Origin: Thalassospira marina
GTDB taxonomy: Bacteria; Pseudomonadota; Alphaproteobacteria; Rhodospirillales; Thalassospiraceae
DNA length: 64,000 bases
Direction: 5' to 3'
NCBI RefSeq assembly: GCF_002844375.1
Contig: NZ_CP024199.1
Span: 570,001 to 634,000 of the forward strand
Part shown: positions 17,401 through 23,536 of the stretch, piece by piece
Numbering within the stretch: the first letter of the stretch is position 1
Layout: each line of letters begins with the position of its first letter
Made by a program: the position numbers and the translations under genes
Notes under the pieces: generated by a model
The model's database searches: none
Seen by the model: only the letters and a program-made list of their open reading frames with translations
Told to the model about the DNA's origin: nothing

Positions 17401-19644
17401 GATAATGACCCGCTGGCAAAGGTTCAGATCACCACACTCGAATCCAAGGGCAGCCTGCAATATTTCAATGGCACGTCCTGGGTCGATGTGACGCTGAACC
17501 AGGAAATCAGCAAGGCTGATATTGATAACGGCAATCTGCGTTTCACCCCGGCAGCCAACGCCAATGGCAGCAGCTATGACAGCTTCGGCTTCAAGGTGTC
17601 GGACGGAAACGCTTACTCGTCTTCTGCCTACACCATGACTGTCGATGTCACGGCGGTGAATGACGCACCGACGGCGGCGAATAATACTGTCACTACCAAC
17701 GAAGACACTGCCAAGGTCTTCACGGCAGGTGAGTTCAATTTTGCCGACGTTGATAATGACCCGCTGGCAAAGGTTCAGATCACCACGCTTGAAACCAAGG
17801 GCAGCCTGCAATATTTCAATGGCACGTCCTGGGTGGATGTGACGCTTAATCAGGAAATCAGCAAGGCCGATATTGATAACGGCAATCTGCGCTTCACCCC
17901 GGCAGCCAATGCCAATGGCAGCAGCTATGACAGCTTCGGCTTCAAGGTGTCGGACGGTTCTGTTTATTCATCTTCTGCCTACACCATGACCGTGGATGTT
18001 ACGGCGGTGAATGATGCACCGACGGCGGCCGATAAGACCCTGTCGACAACCTATGAAAAACCGGTTGTGATCCAGACATCCGATCTTGGATATGGCGATA
18101 CCGAAGGCAGCGCCCTGACCAAAATCCGGATCACCACGCTGGAAGCCGCCGGTCAGCTACAATATTACAATGGCACATCCTGGGTGGATGTGACGCTGAA
18201 CCAGGAAATCAGCAAGGCTGACCTTGATGCGGGCAATCTGCGCTTCAGCCCGGCCCAGGGTGGCAGTGGCAATGCCTATGCCAACTTCAAATTCCAGGTT
18301 CATGACGGCACCGATTATTCGGCAACGCCCAATACGATTACCTTTAATGTCGGGCCGAATACCGCACCCGCTGTCACGTCAAATGGCGGTGGCAGCACTG
18401 CAACCATTTCCGTGTCCGAAAACCAGACGGCGGTAACAACCGTTACCGCAACCGATGCCGAAAACCAGAATTTGACCTATTCCATCAGCGGTGGCGAGGA
18501 TGGGGCCAAATTCAGCATTAATTCCGCGACTGGCGCGCTGGTGTTCAAAGCCGCACCGGATTATGAAAACCCGACCGATATTGGTGCGAATAACACCTAT
18601 ATCGTTGAAGTTTCCGTATCCGACGGCAATGGGGGCGTAACCAAACAATTGATCACGGTGAATGTCACCGATGTTCCGGAAACTGTTTATATTCCGCCCG
18701 TAGCACCAACCCCGGCACCGGTGCCAACCCCGGCCCCCACACCGGCACCCACGCCCGCACCCGCGCCGGTCATTGCAACGCCGCCCGCCCAAACACCGCT
18801 GACCCCCGAACCCACCAACCAGCAGCAGGGTCCGGTCAACGATCCAACCATTATCACAACCGGTAATGGCCCGGGCTTTAGCACGGTTGTCTTTACCGGG
18901 CAGGGCACCAGCCAGCAGACGGTTCAGAATATCGCCATTTCGGTTAGCAGCGTTGTTTCCACCACCACAACGGCAACAACCAGCAGCAGCACGACCCAGG
19001 GCGAAAATGCACAGAATGGCCAGAATGGCCAGACTGGGCCGAATGCACAGGGTGCTAACGGGCAGGGGAACCAGACCGGGCAAAACGCAACCACCAATGC
19101 CCCGGGCGAGCGTAATCTTGCCATCCAGAGCTATGTGATCTCGGCCAAGGATAACAGCGGTGCTGGCCGGATCGAGGTTTCGGTCGAGGAAGGTTTGCCC
19201 TCCTGGATGCAGATCCAGACCGATGGTGCCACCGGCACCCTGATTTTGCGCGGCGAACGCCCCGAAGGTGACAATTCCACCTATCAGGTGAAGGTCAAAC
19301 TGAAGCGCGTCGATGGCGAGGAAGTCGAAGTGATCATCACTGTCGAGCCCGTGGTTGAGGAAGGCCAGGGCAGTGATGCAAATGCCCCGAAAGTACCCGA
19401 TGGTCCGGGCCTTGCCCCGGCACCAGGGGCAACTGGCGGGGCGAACAATGCGATACAGCCAGGTGACCAGGCATCGCTTGACTGGATCGAACAGCTTTTG
19501 GCGTCGCTTGATAACCAGGACACGGATGGAGCGCATGTTCCCACCGATGCCCCGGATCTGGCCGCAAAAAGTGGCTTTGCCGATCAAATGGCGGAAATTC
19601 GAATTGCACGTGACGTATGGCAAGCGCGCCTGATGCAGGGGTGA
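11497..19644 (+). CDS. Giant repeat-rich surface/secreted protein with LEPR motif and DUF4347 domain
   Basis: The frame has 2,715 residues. ATGs at 11497, 11503, 11509 and 11539 are possible. The last, preceded by GGGG and giving MAHRFFSSRLISELEPR, may be the true start. LEPR (28-31) and FDGA (34-37) sit at the N-terminus with no ordinary signal peptide. DUF4347 spans about 129-290 (VIYDPSIDGL, LHIVSHG, LYGCEVG). A region with DVDGDGDLD follows. Twelve 117-residue Ig/cadherin-like units lie at about 727-1311 and 1470-2289, each following a ~158-residue spacer domain. A cadherin-like domain occupies about 2290-2395, then a Pro/Ala/Thr-rich linker and a Gln/Asn/Thr-rich stretch. The C-terminus is acidic, ending IRIARDVWQARLMQG. 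No RTX nonapeptides are visible. A TolC lipoprotein, two adaptors and an M50 fusion follow downstream. The likely role is an adhesin or matrix protein. Confidence 0.9.
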   Translation: MLMYMFRVVCVGVAMAHRFFSSRLISELEPRVMFDGAGAIVADTVLGDADSTAVDQHVQDTQDATAASDAFNSQGAQLATGSPVDGASADSVADAGTTDGSATLDSASISDIAITDLGGVDASVALTPREVVIYDPSIDGLDDLLSQLDGNTLVFALDSGEDALSQIARIMSEVGSVSGLHIVSHGDDGAIELGGKTITTETLLGSSDVLASWQTSMTADADILLYGCEVGDGVAGQAFLHTFSALTGADVAASDDVTGLAALGGDWDLEVHVGAIETSVLAPLSGYQGVLTTAMSAASTNFAEVLKGGSFDPGQDTQATAAVDLVGDASNAMLYIKYDDNGTTGTTSDDEIYFRLRTDHSADKSQGFSGYAWMGMDVDGDGDLDAFLMAFGTSQGFSINVYSAGTGANNSPSTTSLDSQNPVAIVTKEAVSVDATGSVLNYSSSASSYFGRVADIDSGANGNIDNDGDTDYFLTFKVNADNFFSKVNTLKVTGGGGALISSINGNTGINKDTNLRFVVATAQQANSLNGDMGGINDGTADKTATYSSLGMFVTGSLGNPETLSTGTGTAPTITVGDLSFTEGNSATQIDTGASASDSNGDTDWDTNSKMEVQLTSNAESTDQLAIATNGNFTISGGNLSHNGTVIGTVSETSGTANDGIVTGSDKLTINFNSNATNAIVQELARSITFFNSSENPLALARIATFTLTDKGGLTGSDTSTISVTPVNDAPTASNNTVTTAEDTPKVFAAADFNFSDVDGNSLASVQITTLETKGSLQYNSGGTWVDVTLNQVITKADIDAGKLRFSPLANDSGTSYTSFDFKVSDGTVYSVSAYTMTVDVTPVNDAPTAANNTVTTNEDTAKVFAASEFNFADVDGDSLAKIQITTLETNGTLQYQSGGNWVDVTLNQEISKADIDLGNLRFMPAANANGSSYDSFGFKVSDGSVYSSSAYTMTVDVTAVNDAPTAANNTVTTNEDTAKVFTASEFNFADVDGDSLAKIQITTLETNGTLQYQSGGNWIDVTLNQEISKADIDNGNLRFMPAANANGSSYDSFGFKVSDGSVYSSSAYTMTVDVTPVNDVPTAANNTVTTNEDTAKVFTASEFNFADVDGDSLAKIQITTLETNGTLQYFNGTSWVDVTLNQEISKADIDNGNLRFMPAANANGTGYDSFEFKVSDGTDYSASAYTMTVDVTPVNDVPAGADNTVITAINTPKVFASSDITFNDVESTDYSKIQITALETSGTLQYFIGTSWVDVTLNQEFTKADIDNGNLRFVPVNNASGQGYDSFEFKVSDGTAYSSDAYTMTIDVTGSIAPTISVADLSFTEGDGATAIDGSATASDSDGDSDWDASAKLEVQLTANAQSSDSLSIATSGNFSISGSNLLYNSTIIGTIEETSGTANDGVVSAGDKLTINFTSNATNAIVQELTRSITFNNSSENPDTSARTATFTLTDKTGSSGSDTATITVAAVNDAPTAANNTVTTNEDTAKVFTASEFNFADVDGDSLAKIQITTLETKGSLQYFNGTSWVDVTLNQEISKADIDNGNLRFTPAANANGSSYDSFGFKVSDGNAYSSSAYTMTVDVTAVNDAPTAANNTVTTNEDTAKVFAASEFNFTDVDNDPLAKVQITTLETKGSLQYFNGTSWVDVTLNQEISKADIDNGNLRFTPAANANGSSYDSFGFKVSDGSVYSSSAYTMTVDVTAVNDAPTAANNTVTTNEDTAKVFAASEFNFADVDNDPLAKVQITTLETKGSLQYFNGTSWVDVTLNQEISKADIDNGNLRFTPAANANGSSYDSFGFKVSDGNAYSSSAYTMTVDVTAVNDAPTAANNTVTTNEDTAKVFTAGEFNFADVDNDPLAKVQITTLETKGSLQYFNGTSWVDVTLNQEISKADIDNGNLRFTPAANANGSSYDSFGFKVSDGSVYSSSAYTMTVDVTAVNDAPTAANNTVTTNEDTAKVFAASEFNFADIDNDPLAKVQITTLESKGSLQYFNGTSWVDVTLNQEISKADIDNGNLRFTPAANANGSSYDSFGFKVSDGNAYSSSAYTMTVDVTAVNDAPTAANNTVTTNEDTAKVFTAGEFNFADVDNDPLAKVQITTLETKGSLQYFNGTSWVDVTLNQEISKADIDNGNLRFTPAANANGSSYDSFGFKVSDGSVYSSSAYTMTVDVTAVNDAPTAADKTLSTTYEKPVVIQTSDLGYGDTEGSALTKIRITTLEAAGQLQYYNGTSWVDVTLNQEISKADLDAGNLRFSPAQGGSGNAYANFKFQVHDGTDYSATPNTITFNVGPNTAPAVTSNGGGSTATISVSENQTAVTTVTATDAENQNLTYSISGGEDGAKFSINSATGALVFKAAPDYENPTDIGANNTYIVEVSVSDGNGGVTKQLITVNVTDVPETVYIPPVAPTPAPVPTPAPTPAPTPAPAPVIATPPAQTPLTPEPTNQQQGPVNDPTIITTGNGPGFSTVVFTGQGTSQQTVQNIAISVSSVVSTTTTATTSSSTTQGENAQNGQNGQTGPNAQGANGQGNQTGQNATTNAPGERNLAIQSYVISAKDNSGAGRIEVSVEEGLPSWMQIQTDGATGTLILRGERPEGDNSTYQVKVKLKRVDGEEVEVIITVEPVVEEGQGSDANAPKVPDGPGLAPAPGATGGANNAIQPGDQASLDWIEQLLASLDNQDTDGAHVPTDAPDLAAKSGFADQMAEIRIARDVWQARLMQG
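13204..13674 (+). repeat. Spacer domain copy 1 in the giant gene
   Basis: This roughly 158-residue block starts TITVGDLSFTEGNSAT and ends with a VNDAP-type linker. It is closely similar to the block at 15430-15903, which starts TISVADLSFTEGDGAT. Each copy precedes an array of 117-residue units. Confidence 0.8.
13675..15429 (+). repeat. First array of five 351-bp repeat units
   Basis: Unit boundaries (the VNDAPTA linker) recur near 13675, 14026, 14377, 14728 and 15079, exactly 351 bases apart. Each unit encodes about 117 residues. The shared core is NTVTTNEDTAKVF, QITTLET, WVDVTLNQEISKADID and SYDSFGFKVSDG. The first and last units are the most divergent. The middle three are nearly identical at DNA level. 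Confidence 0.9.
15430..15903 (+). repeat. Spacer domain copy 2 in the giant gene
   Basis: This is the second copy of the 158-residue domain (compare 13204-13674). Shared stretches include ATNAIVQEL and SGTANDG. It separates the two arrays of 117-residue units. Confidence 0.8.
15904..18360 (+). repeat. Second array of seven 351-bp repeat units
   Basis: Units begin near 15904, 16255, 16606, 16957, 17308, 17659 and 18010 with 351-base spacing. Units 16606-17307 and 17308-18009 form an almost identical 702-bp dimer pair. The last unit (NDAPTAADKTLSTTYEKP) is divergent and caps the array. Confidence 0.9.
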
Positions 19645-19689
19645 TGCCCATACCGGTTTTCTACAGGCTCAAGGTACCGGGATAAATTA

Positions 19690-21369
19690 ATGCTAGGTCT
19701 TTTAAAACTGCCCTCAAAGAAGGCACCAACGACTGTTCTCTTGGCCATGCTGCTTTCCGGTTGTGCGGTGGTAACCGAACCACTGACGATCGGGGAACGT
19801 CAGAAGCTCATGATCGACACCATGAAAGCGGTGCAGGAACAGGAGCTTGAGCCCAACCAGGTTGTGACATTGCATGAAGCAATGGCACGCGCGCTGATTT
19901 ACAACTTTGAAACCCGCCTTGATGCGCTTGAGGAAGATATTTCCAAAGACCGTATCGCTGCCGGGTACTGGGATTTTCTGCCCCAGGCCATTGCATCGGC
20001 CGGTGTCAGCCGCCGGTCCAACGTGCAGGCATCAAACAGCTATTCTGTGACCACGGGTCGGGAATCACTTGAAACCTCCAGCTCGTCTGACCAGACGCGC
20101 GAAACGGCGGATTTGCGTTTTGCTTGGAATGTGCTGGATTTCGGGGTGAATTATTACACCGTCAAACAGACAGCCAACCAGTCGCTGATGGCGCAGGAAC
20201 GCCATAAACGTGTCGTGCGCGAATTGCTGCAGGATGTACGGGCCGCCTATTGGCGCGCAGTGGCATCCGAACGCCTGCTGGTCGATGTGACACAGATGCT
20301 CGAGCGCGTGAACACCGCCATTGTCACGGCTGACCGCATCCAGAATGATCGTCTGCAAAACCCGCTTGATATCCTGTCCTACAAACGGGAACTTTATGAC
20401 AAGCTGTTGCAGTTGCGCACCATCCGCAAGGGGCTTTTGCAGTCCAAAATGGAACTGGCAAAGCTGATGAATATCGTGCCTTCGACCAATTACCGGCTCG
20501 AAGTGCCCGAAGAATCACCCGAACCGGTTACCGATATTGGCGCATCACCCGATAATCTGGCCCTGATTGCCCTGCAATCGCGCCCGGAAATTATCGAAGC
20601 TGGCTATAACCAGCGCATTGCCGCACTTGAAATCAAAAAATCGATCGCCCGCATGTTTCCGGGGATCGAGTTTTCAACCTCGCTTAACTTTGACAGCAAC
20701 CAGTATCTGCTTAATCAAAGCTGGAACGAAGTCGGCCTGAAGGTTTCGTGGAACCTGCTGAATTTCCTGCGGGGCAATTCCGAAGTTGAAATGGCCGAAA
20801 AGCAGGAAAAAGTCAGCCTTCTGCGGCGTCAGACCCTGGGGATGGCGGTGATGGCGCAGGTCAATATCGCGTTTCTTGATTACGAAGAAGCCGTAACCAC
20901 CTATTCCACCACTAACAGCCTGGCCGAAATCAACGAACAGATCGAAACCATCCAGCGCAACCAGGGTGGATCGCGCAATCTGGGCGAATTGCAGTTGATC
21001 AAGCTGGAACTTGACAGTCTGGTGGCAAAATTGCGCCGTGATGAACAATATGCCCAGGTGCAAAATGCCATGGGCCGCCTGATGTATTCCAGCGGCGTGA
21101 ATATTTATAACGACCTGCCCAGCACCCGCGAAGTGGGTGTGCTGACCGCCGCCCTGCAGGATGCCGAAGATGCCTGGGTGCGCAATGGCATGTTCAAACG
21201 CCAGTATTTTACCCAGATCAGCCAGGATGAAGACAGCACCGCTGATGCAACGCTTCCGGGTGACAGGACGGACGATCTGGCACAGACTGAAAAGGCAGCA
21301 ATGAACAGCGAAGACGATGCTGCAGCCGCAGCAATCGTCAGTTCTGTTCCGACGACCCCGGACCTTTAA
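19690..21369 (+). CDS. TolC-family outer-membrane efflux lipoprotein
   Basis: This 559-residue protein has a lipoprotein signal with lipobox LSGC (Cys25). It then shows the paired coiled-coil OEP pattern of TolC: VVTLHEAMARALIYNFE, LRFAWNVLDFGVNYY, RRELLQDVRAAYWRAVA-type helices, and the second repeat with LKVSWNLLNFLRGNSEVEMAE. TolC-type trimers form the outer-membrane exit duct of type I secretion and efflux systems. The gene starts 45 bases after the giant gene and leads into two adaptor genes, so it is probably the dedicated exit channel. The C-terminus carries an acidic Asp/Ala/Thr-rich tail of about 60 residues. No inner-membrane ATPase gene accompanies it. Confidence 0.9.
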   Translation: MLGLLKLPSKKAPTTVLLAMLLSGCAVVTEPLTIGERQKLMIDTMKAVQEQELEPNQVVTLHEAMARALIYNFETRLDALEEDISKDRIAAGYWDFLPQAIASAGVSRRSNVQASNSYSVTTGRESLETSSSSDQTRETADLRFAWNVLDFGVNYYTVKQTANQSLMAQERHKRVVRELLQDVRAAYWRAVASERLLVDVTQMLERVNTAIVTADRIQNDRLQNPLDILSYKRELYDKLLQLRTIRKGLLQSKMELAKLMNIVPSTNYRLEVPEESPEPVTDIGASPDNLALIALQSRPEIIEAGYNQRIAALEIKKSIARMFPGIEFSTSLNFDSNQYLLNQSWNEVGLKVSWNLLNFLRGNSEVEMAEKQEKVSLLRRQTLGMAVMAQVNIAFLDYEEAVTTYSTTNSLAEINEQIETIQRNQGGSRNLGELQLIKLELDSLVAKLRRDEQYAQVQNAMGRLMYSSGVNIYNDLPSTREVGVLTAALQDAEDAWVRNGMFKRQYFTQISQDEDSTADATLPGDRTDDLAQTEKAAMNSEDDAAAAAIVSSVPTTPDL

Positions 21370-21401
21370 GGACTGGTCAGCCAGAACGAGTGCTTTGCGA
21401 T

Positions 21402-22157
21402 ATGAGACAGTTTGCTTTTTGGGCCTTGATGGGATTAACTGTTTGCTCTGCGCCGGCATGGGCGCAGAGCGATTATTCCCAGCCAACCGCGCACGCCATT
21501 CTGATTGCCGAGGACGAAGTTGTTGTCTCCTCGCAGATGAGCGGGCGTATCATCAACCTGCCATTTGATGAAGGACAGCATTTTAAAAAGGGCCAGGTGC
21601 TGGCCGGTTTTTCGTGCGAAATTCTTCAGGCGGAAGAAGCCGTTGCCGTGGCAACCGTGGAAGGGGCCAAGGCCGAACTGAAAAACGCCCAGAACCTTGA
21701 TAAACTGAACGCCGCCGGTGCCCTTGATCTGGTGCTGGCGGAAACATCGGTGCAGCGTGCACGCGCCGAACTGGAAGTAGCACGCAGCCGCAAACGGTTA
21801 TGTCAGATCATTGCGCCCTATGACGGGGTGGTTCTGTCGCAGGACGTGCGCCAGTTTGAAAGCGTGGATGCCAGCGCACCCATGATGCGTATTGGCCGCG
21901 ATGCGCCTTTGCGCGTCAGCATTGTTGCACCGGCAGCCTGGCTTACCTGGCTGGATCGCAAAACGGGCCTGAAATTCCAGCTGGCCGGGCAGGCCCCGGC
22001 GGTAGAAGGCAAAATTGACCGTATCGGCGCATCGGTGGATGCCGCCAGCCAGACCGTCAAGGTCGAAGGCATTTTGCAGGGCAAGGACATCAAAGGGCTG
22101 GTGCCAGGACAAAGCGGCCTTGTCACCTTTGACAGTCCGGCCGGGCAAAGCCAATGA
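21402..22157 (+). CDS. Short periplasmic HlyD-like adaptor protein
   Basis: The protein has 251 residues. A signal peptide (MRQFAFWALMGLTVCSAPAWAQS) precedes a biotinyl-lipoyl half-motif (VVSSQMSGRIINLPFDEGQHFKKGQVLA), a short alpha hairpin (residues about 75-120), the second lipoyl half (IIAPYDGVVLSQDV) and a beta-barrel domain ending GLVPGQSGLVTFD. Periplasmic adaptors of this fold link an inner-membrane component to TolC. I use the ATG at 21402; the GTG at 21390 precedes the signal peptide. The stop overlaps the next gene's start (ATGA), implying translational coupling. It is unusually short, and it lacks a membrane anchor beyond the signal peptide. Confidence 0.88.
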   Translation: MRQFAFWALMGLTVCSAPAWAQSDYSQPTAHAILIAEDEVVVSSQMSGRIINLPFDEGQHFKKGQVLAGFSCEILQAEEAVAVATVEGAKAELKNAQNLDKLNAAGALDLVLAETSVQRARAELEVARSRKRLCQIIAPYDGVVLSQDVRQFESVDASAPMMRIGRDAPLRVSIVAPAAWLTWLDRKTGLKFQLAGQAPAVEGKIDRIGASVDAASQTVKVEGILQGKDIKGLVPGQSGLVTFDSPAGQSQ

Positions 22158-23527
22158 CTGGATCAGGGCCAGGGCCGAAGCCGGGCGCAGGTGCGGGCAA
22201 TGGGGGCATTTCGGTTGACGGGCGCCTATTGCATCTTTCAACCGCCTTGCTGATTGAACGCGAAGTCCGCCAGCAGCGCGATGCCCGGTCGCTGGCCTAT
22301 TATCTTGTCAATGAAACCGCACGCCTGCACCAGCATTCGCTGGCCTTTTTCATGCGGCCCAAGGCACGCGGCTGGTCGGTCATCAGTGCGACCGATGTGC
22401 ATAATGTCGAAGATGCCAGCGGTCTGGGCGACTGGCTGCGCAAGGTTGCCAAGCGCAAAACCGATGACGATGTAACACCCTTTGAAACAGCCGCCCTTGC
22501 ACCCCCTGCCGATCTGGCATCGGGTCTTCCGCCTTACTGCATGTTGATGGTGCTAAAGCATCCTGATGGTGGCGTTGCGGGCAAGCTTCTTTTGCTGCGT
22601 GATACCCCGTTTCAGGATCGGGACCGCCTGATCGCCGAACCAATGGCGGAATGTTATGGTCATGCCATTGCATCGCTGGATGACCGGCCGTTTTTAAGGC
22701 GCTTTGGGTCACGCAAGGGTAAAAAATGGCTGATTGCTGTGGTGGTTCTGCTTTGTGCCGCAGGTTTTATTCCCGTGCCCATCACCGCCCTTGCCCCGGT
22801 TGAAATCGTTGCGCGGCAACCCACCCCCATCACTGCCCCCTTTGATGGCATTATCGCCGATGTGCTGGTGCGCCCCTATGAGGCGGTAACACCGGGCCAG
22901 ATGGTCGTGCGCATGGATCAGACCGAACTGGCAATGGAACAGAACGTTGCCAGCCGGTCGCTTGCCGTGACCGAAGCCGAACTGGAACGCTACCGCCACG
23001 AAGCCTATCTGATGCCCGAAAGCAAGGCGAAGATGGCGATCTGGGAATTGAAGGTCGAGCTTTCCAAGCAGGAACTGGCAAATGCCCGGGACAAGCTTGA
23101 ACGCCATCGCATTACCGCCCCGGTTGCCGGTGTTGCGGTGTATGACCATCGCTTTAACTGGCGGGGTCAGCCGGTTAAGGCCGGGCAGCGCCTGATGACA
23201 ATTGCCCAGCCCAATGACCTTGAAGCACAGATCGAACTGCCCGCAGGTGCCCTGATCCCGCTTGCCAACGGGGCGCCGGTGACGCTGTTTCTTGATATTG
23301 ATCCAACCCGGCCCATTGCCGCAAAGCTGACCAGCATTGGCTATCAGGCGCAGCCAACGGCGGCGGGCACCATGGCCTATCGGTATCGTGCCGATATTGA
23401 TGGCACCTTGAATACCGACCTGTTGGGCGCGCGCGGTACGGCACGGCTGGAAGGCGATAAAATCCTGCTGGCTTATGCGCTGCTGCGCAGGCCCATTGCC
23501 GCGTTACGGCAGTTTGTCGGCTTATAG
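22154..23527 (+). CDS. GAF-like/transmembrane/HlyD adaptor fusion
   Basis: The protein has 457 residues. Residues about 25-185 form a cytoplasmic domain with a GAF-like look (LSTALLIEREVRQQRDARSLAYYLVNE, CMLMVLKHPDGG, LLLLRDTPFQDRDRLI). One membrane helix spans about 193-215 (KKWLIAVVVLLCAAGF). The periplasmic HlyD part follows: TAPFDGIIADVLVRPYEAVTPGQ, a coiled-coil hairpin with AELERYRHEA, then RITAPVAGVAVY and the barrel. It is coupled to the upstream adaptor by ATGA overlap and abuts the M50 gene. A cytosolic sensor-like domain on an adaptor suggests that cargo or signal recognition inside the cell is linked to the periplasmic duct. The GAF call is by pattern only. Confidence 0.82.
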   Translation: MTGSGPGPKPGAGAGNGGISVDGRLLHLSTALLIEREVRQQRDARSLAYYLVNETARLHQHSLAFFMRPKARGWSVISATDVHNVEDASGLGDWLRKVAKRKTDDDVTPFETAALAPPADLASGLPPYCMLMVLKHPDGGVAGKLLLLRDTPFQDRDRLIAEPMAECYGHAIASLDDRPFLRRFGSRKGKKWLIAVVVLLCAAGFIPVPITALAPVEIVARQPTPITAPFDGIIADVLVRPYEAVTPGQMVVRMDQTELAMEQNVASRSLAVTEAELERYRHEAYLMPESKAKMAIWELKVELSKQELANARDKLERHRITAPVAGVAVYDHRFNWRGQPVKAGQRLMTIAQPNDLEAQIELPAGALIPLANGAPVTLFLDIDPTRPIAAKLTSIGYQAQPTAAGTMAYRYRADIDGTLNTDLLGARGTARLEGDKILLAYALLRRPIAALRQFVGL

Positions 23528-23536
23528 GTGGGGGCG

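Noticed and set aside
16216..17811. 531-codon open frame antisense to the giant gene
   Set aside because: It exists only because the 351-bp repeat copies the same stop-free antisense frame again and again. It is Arg/His/Ile-rich, has no ribosome site and no known domain. The same holds for the antisense frame at 13984-14880.
13675..18360. CRISPR-like regular repetition
   Set aside because: The period is 351 bases and coding, with no short repeat/spacer structure and no cas genes.
18379..19623. 414-codon antisense frame over the giant gene's 3' part
   Set aside because: It is opposite a well-supported coding region, with Gly/Arg-rich composition mirroring the Pro/Ala repeats on the other strand.
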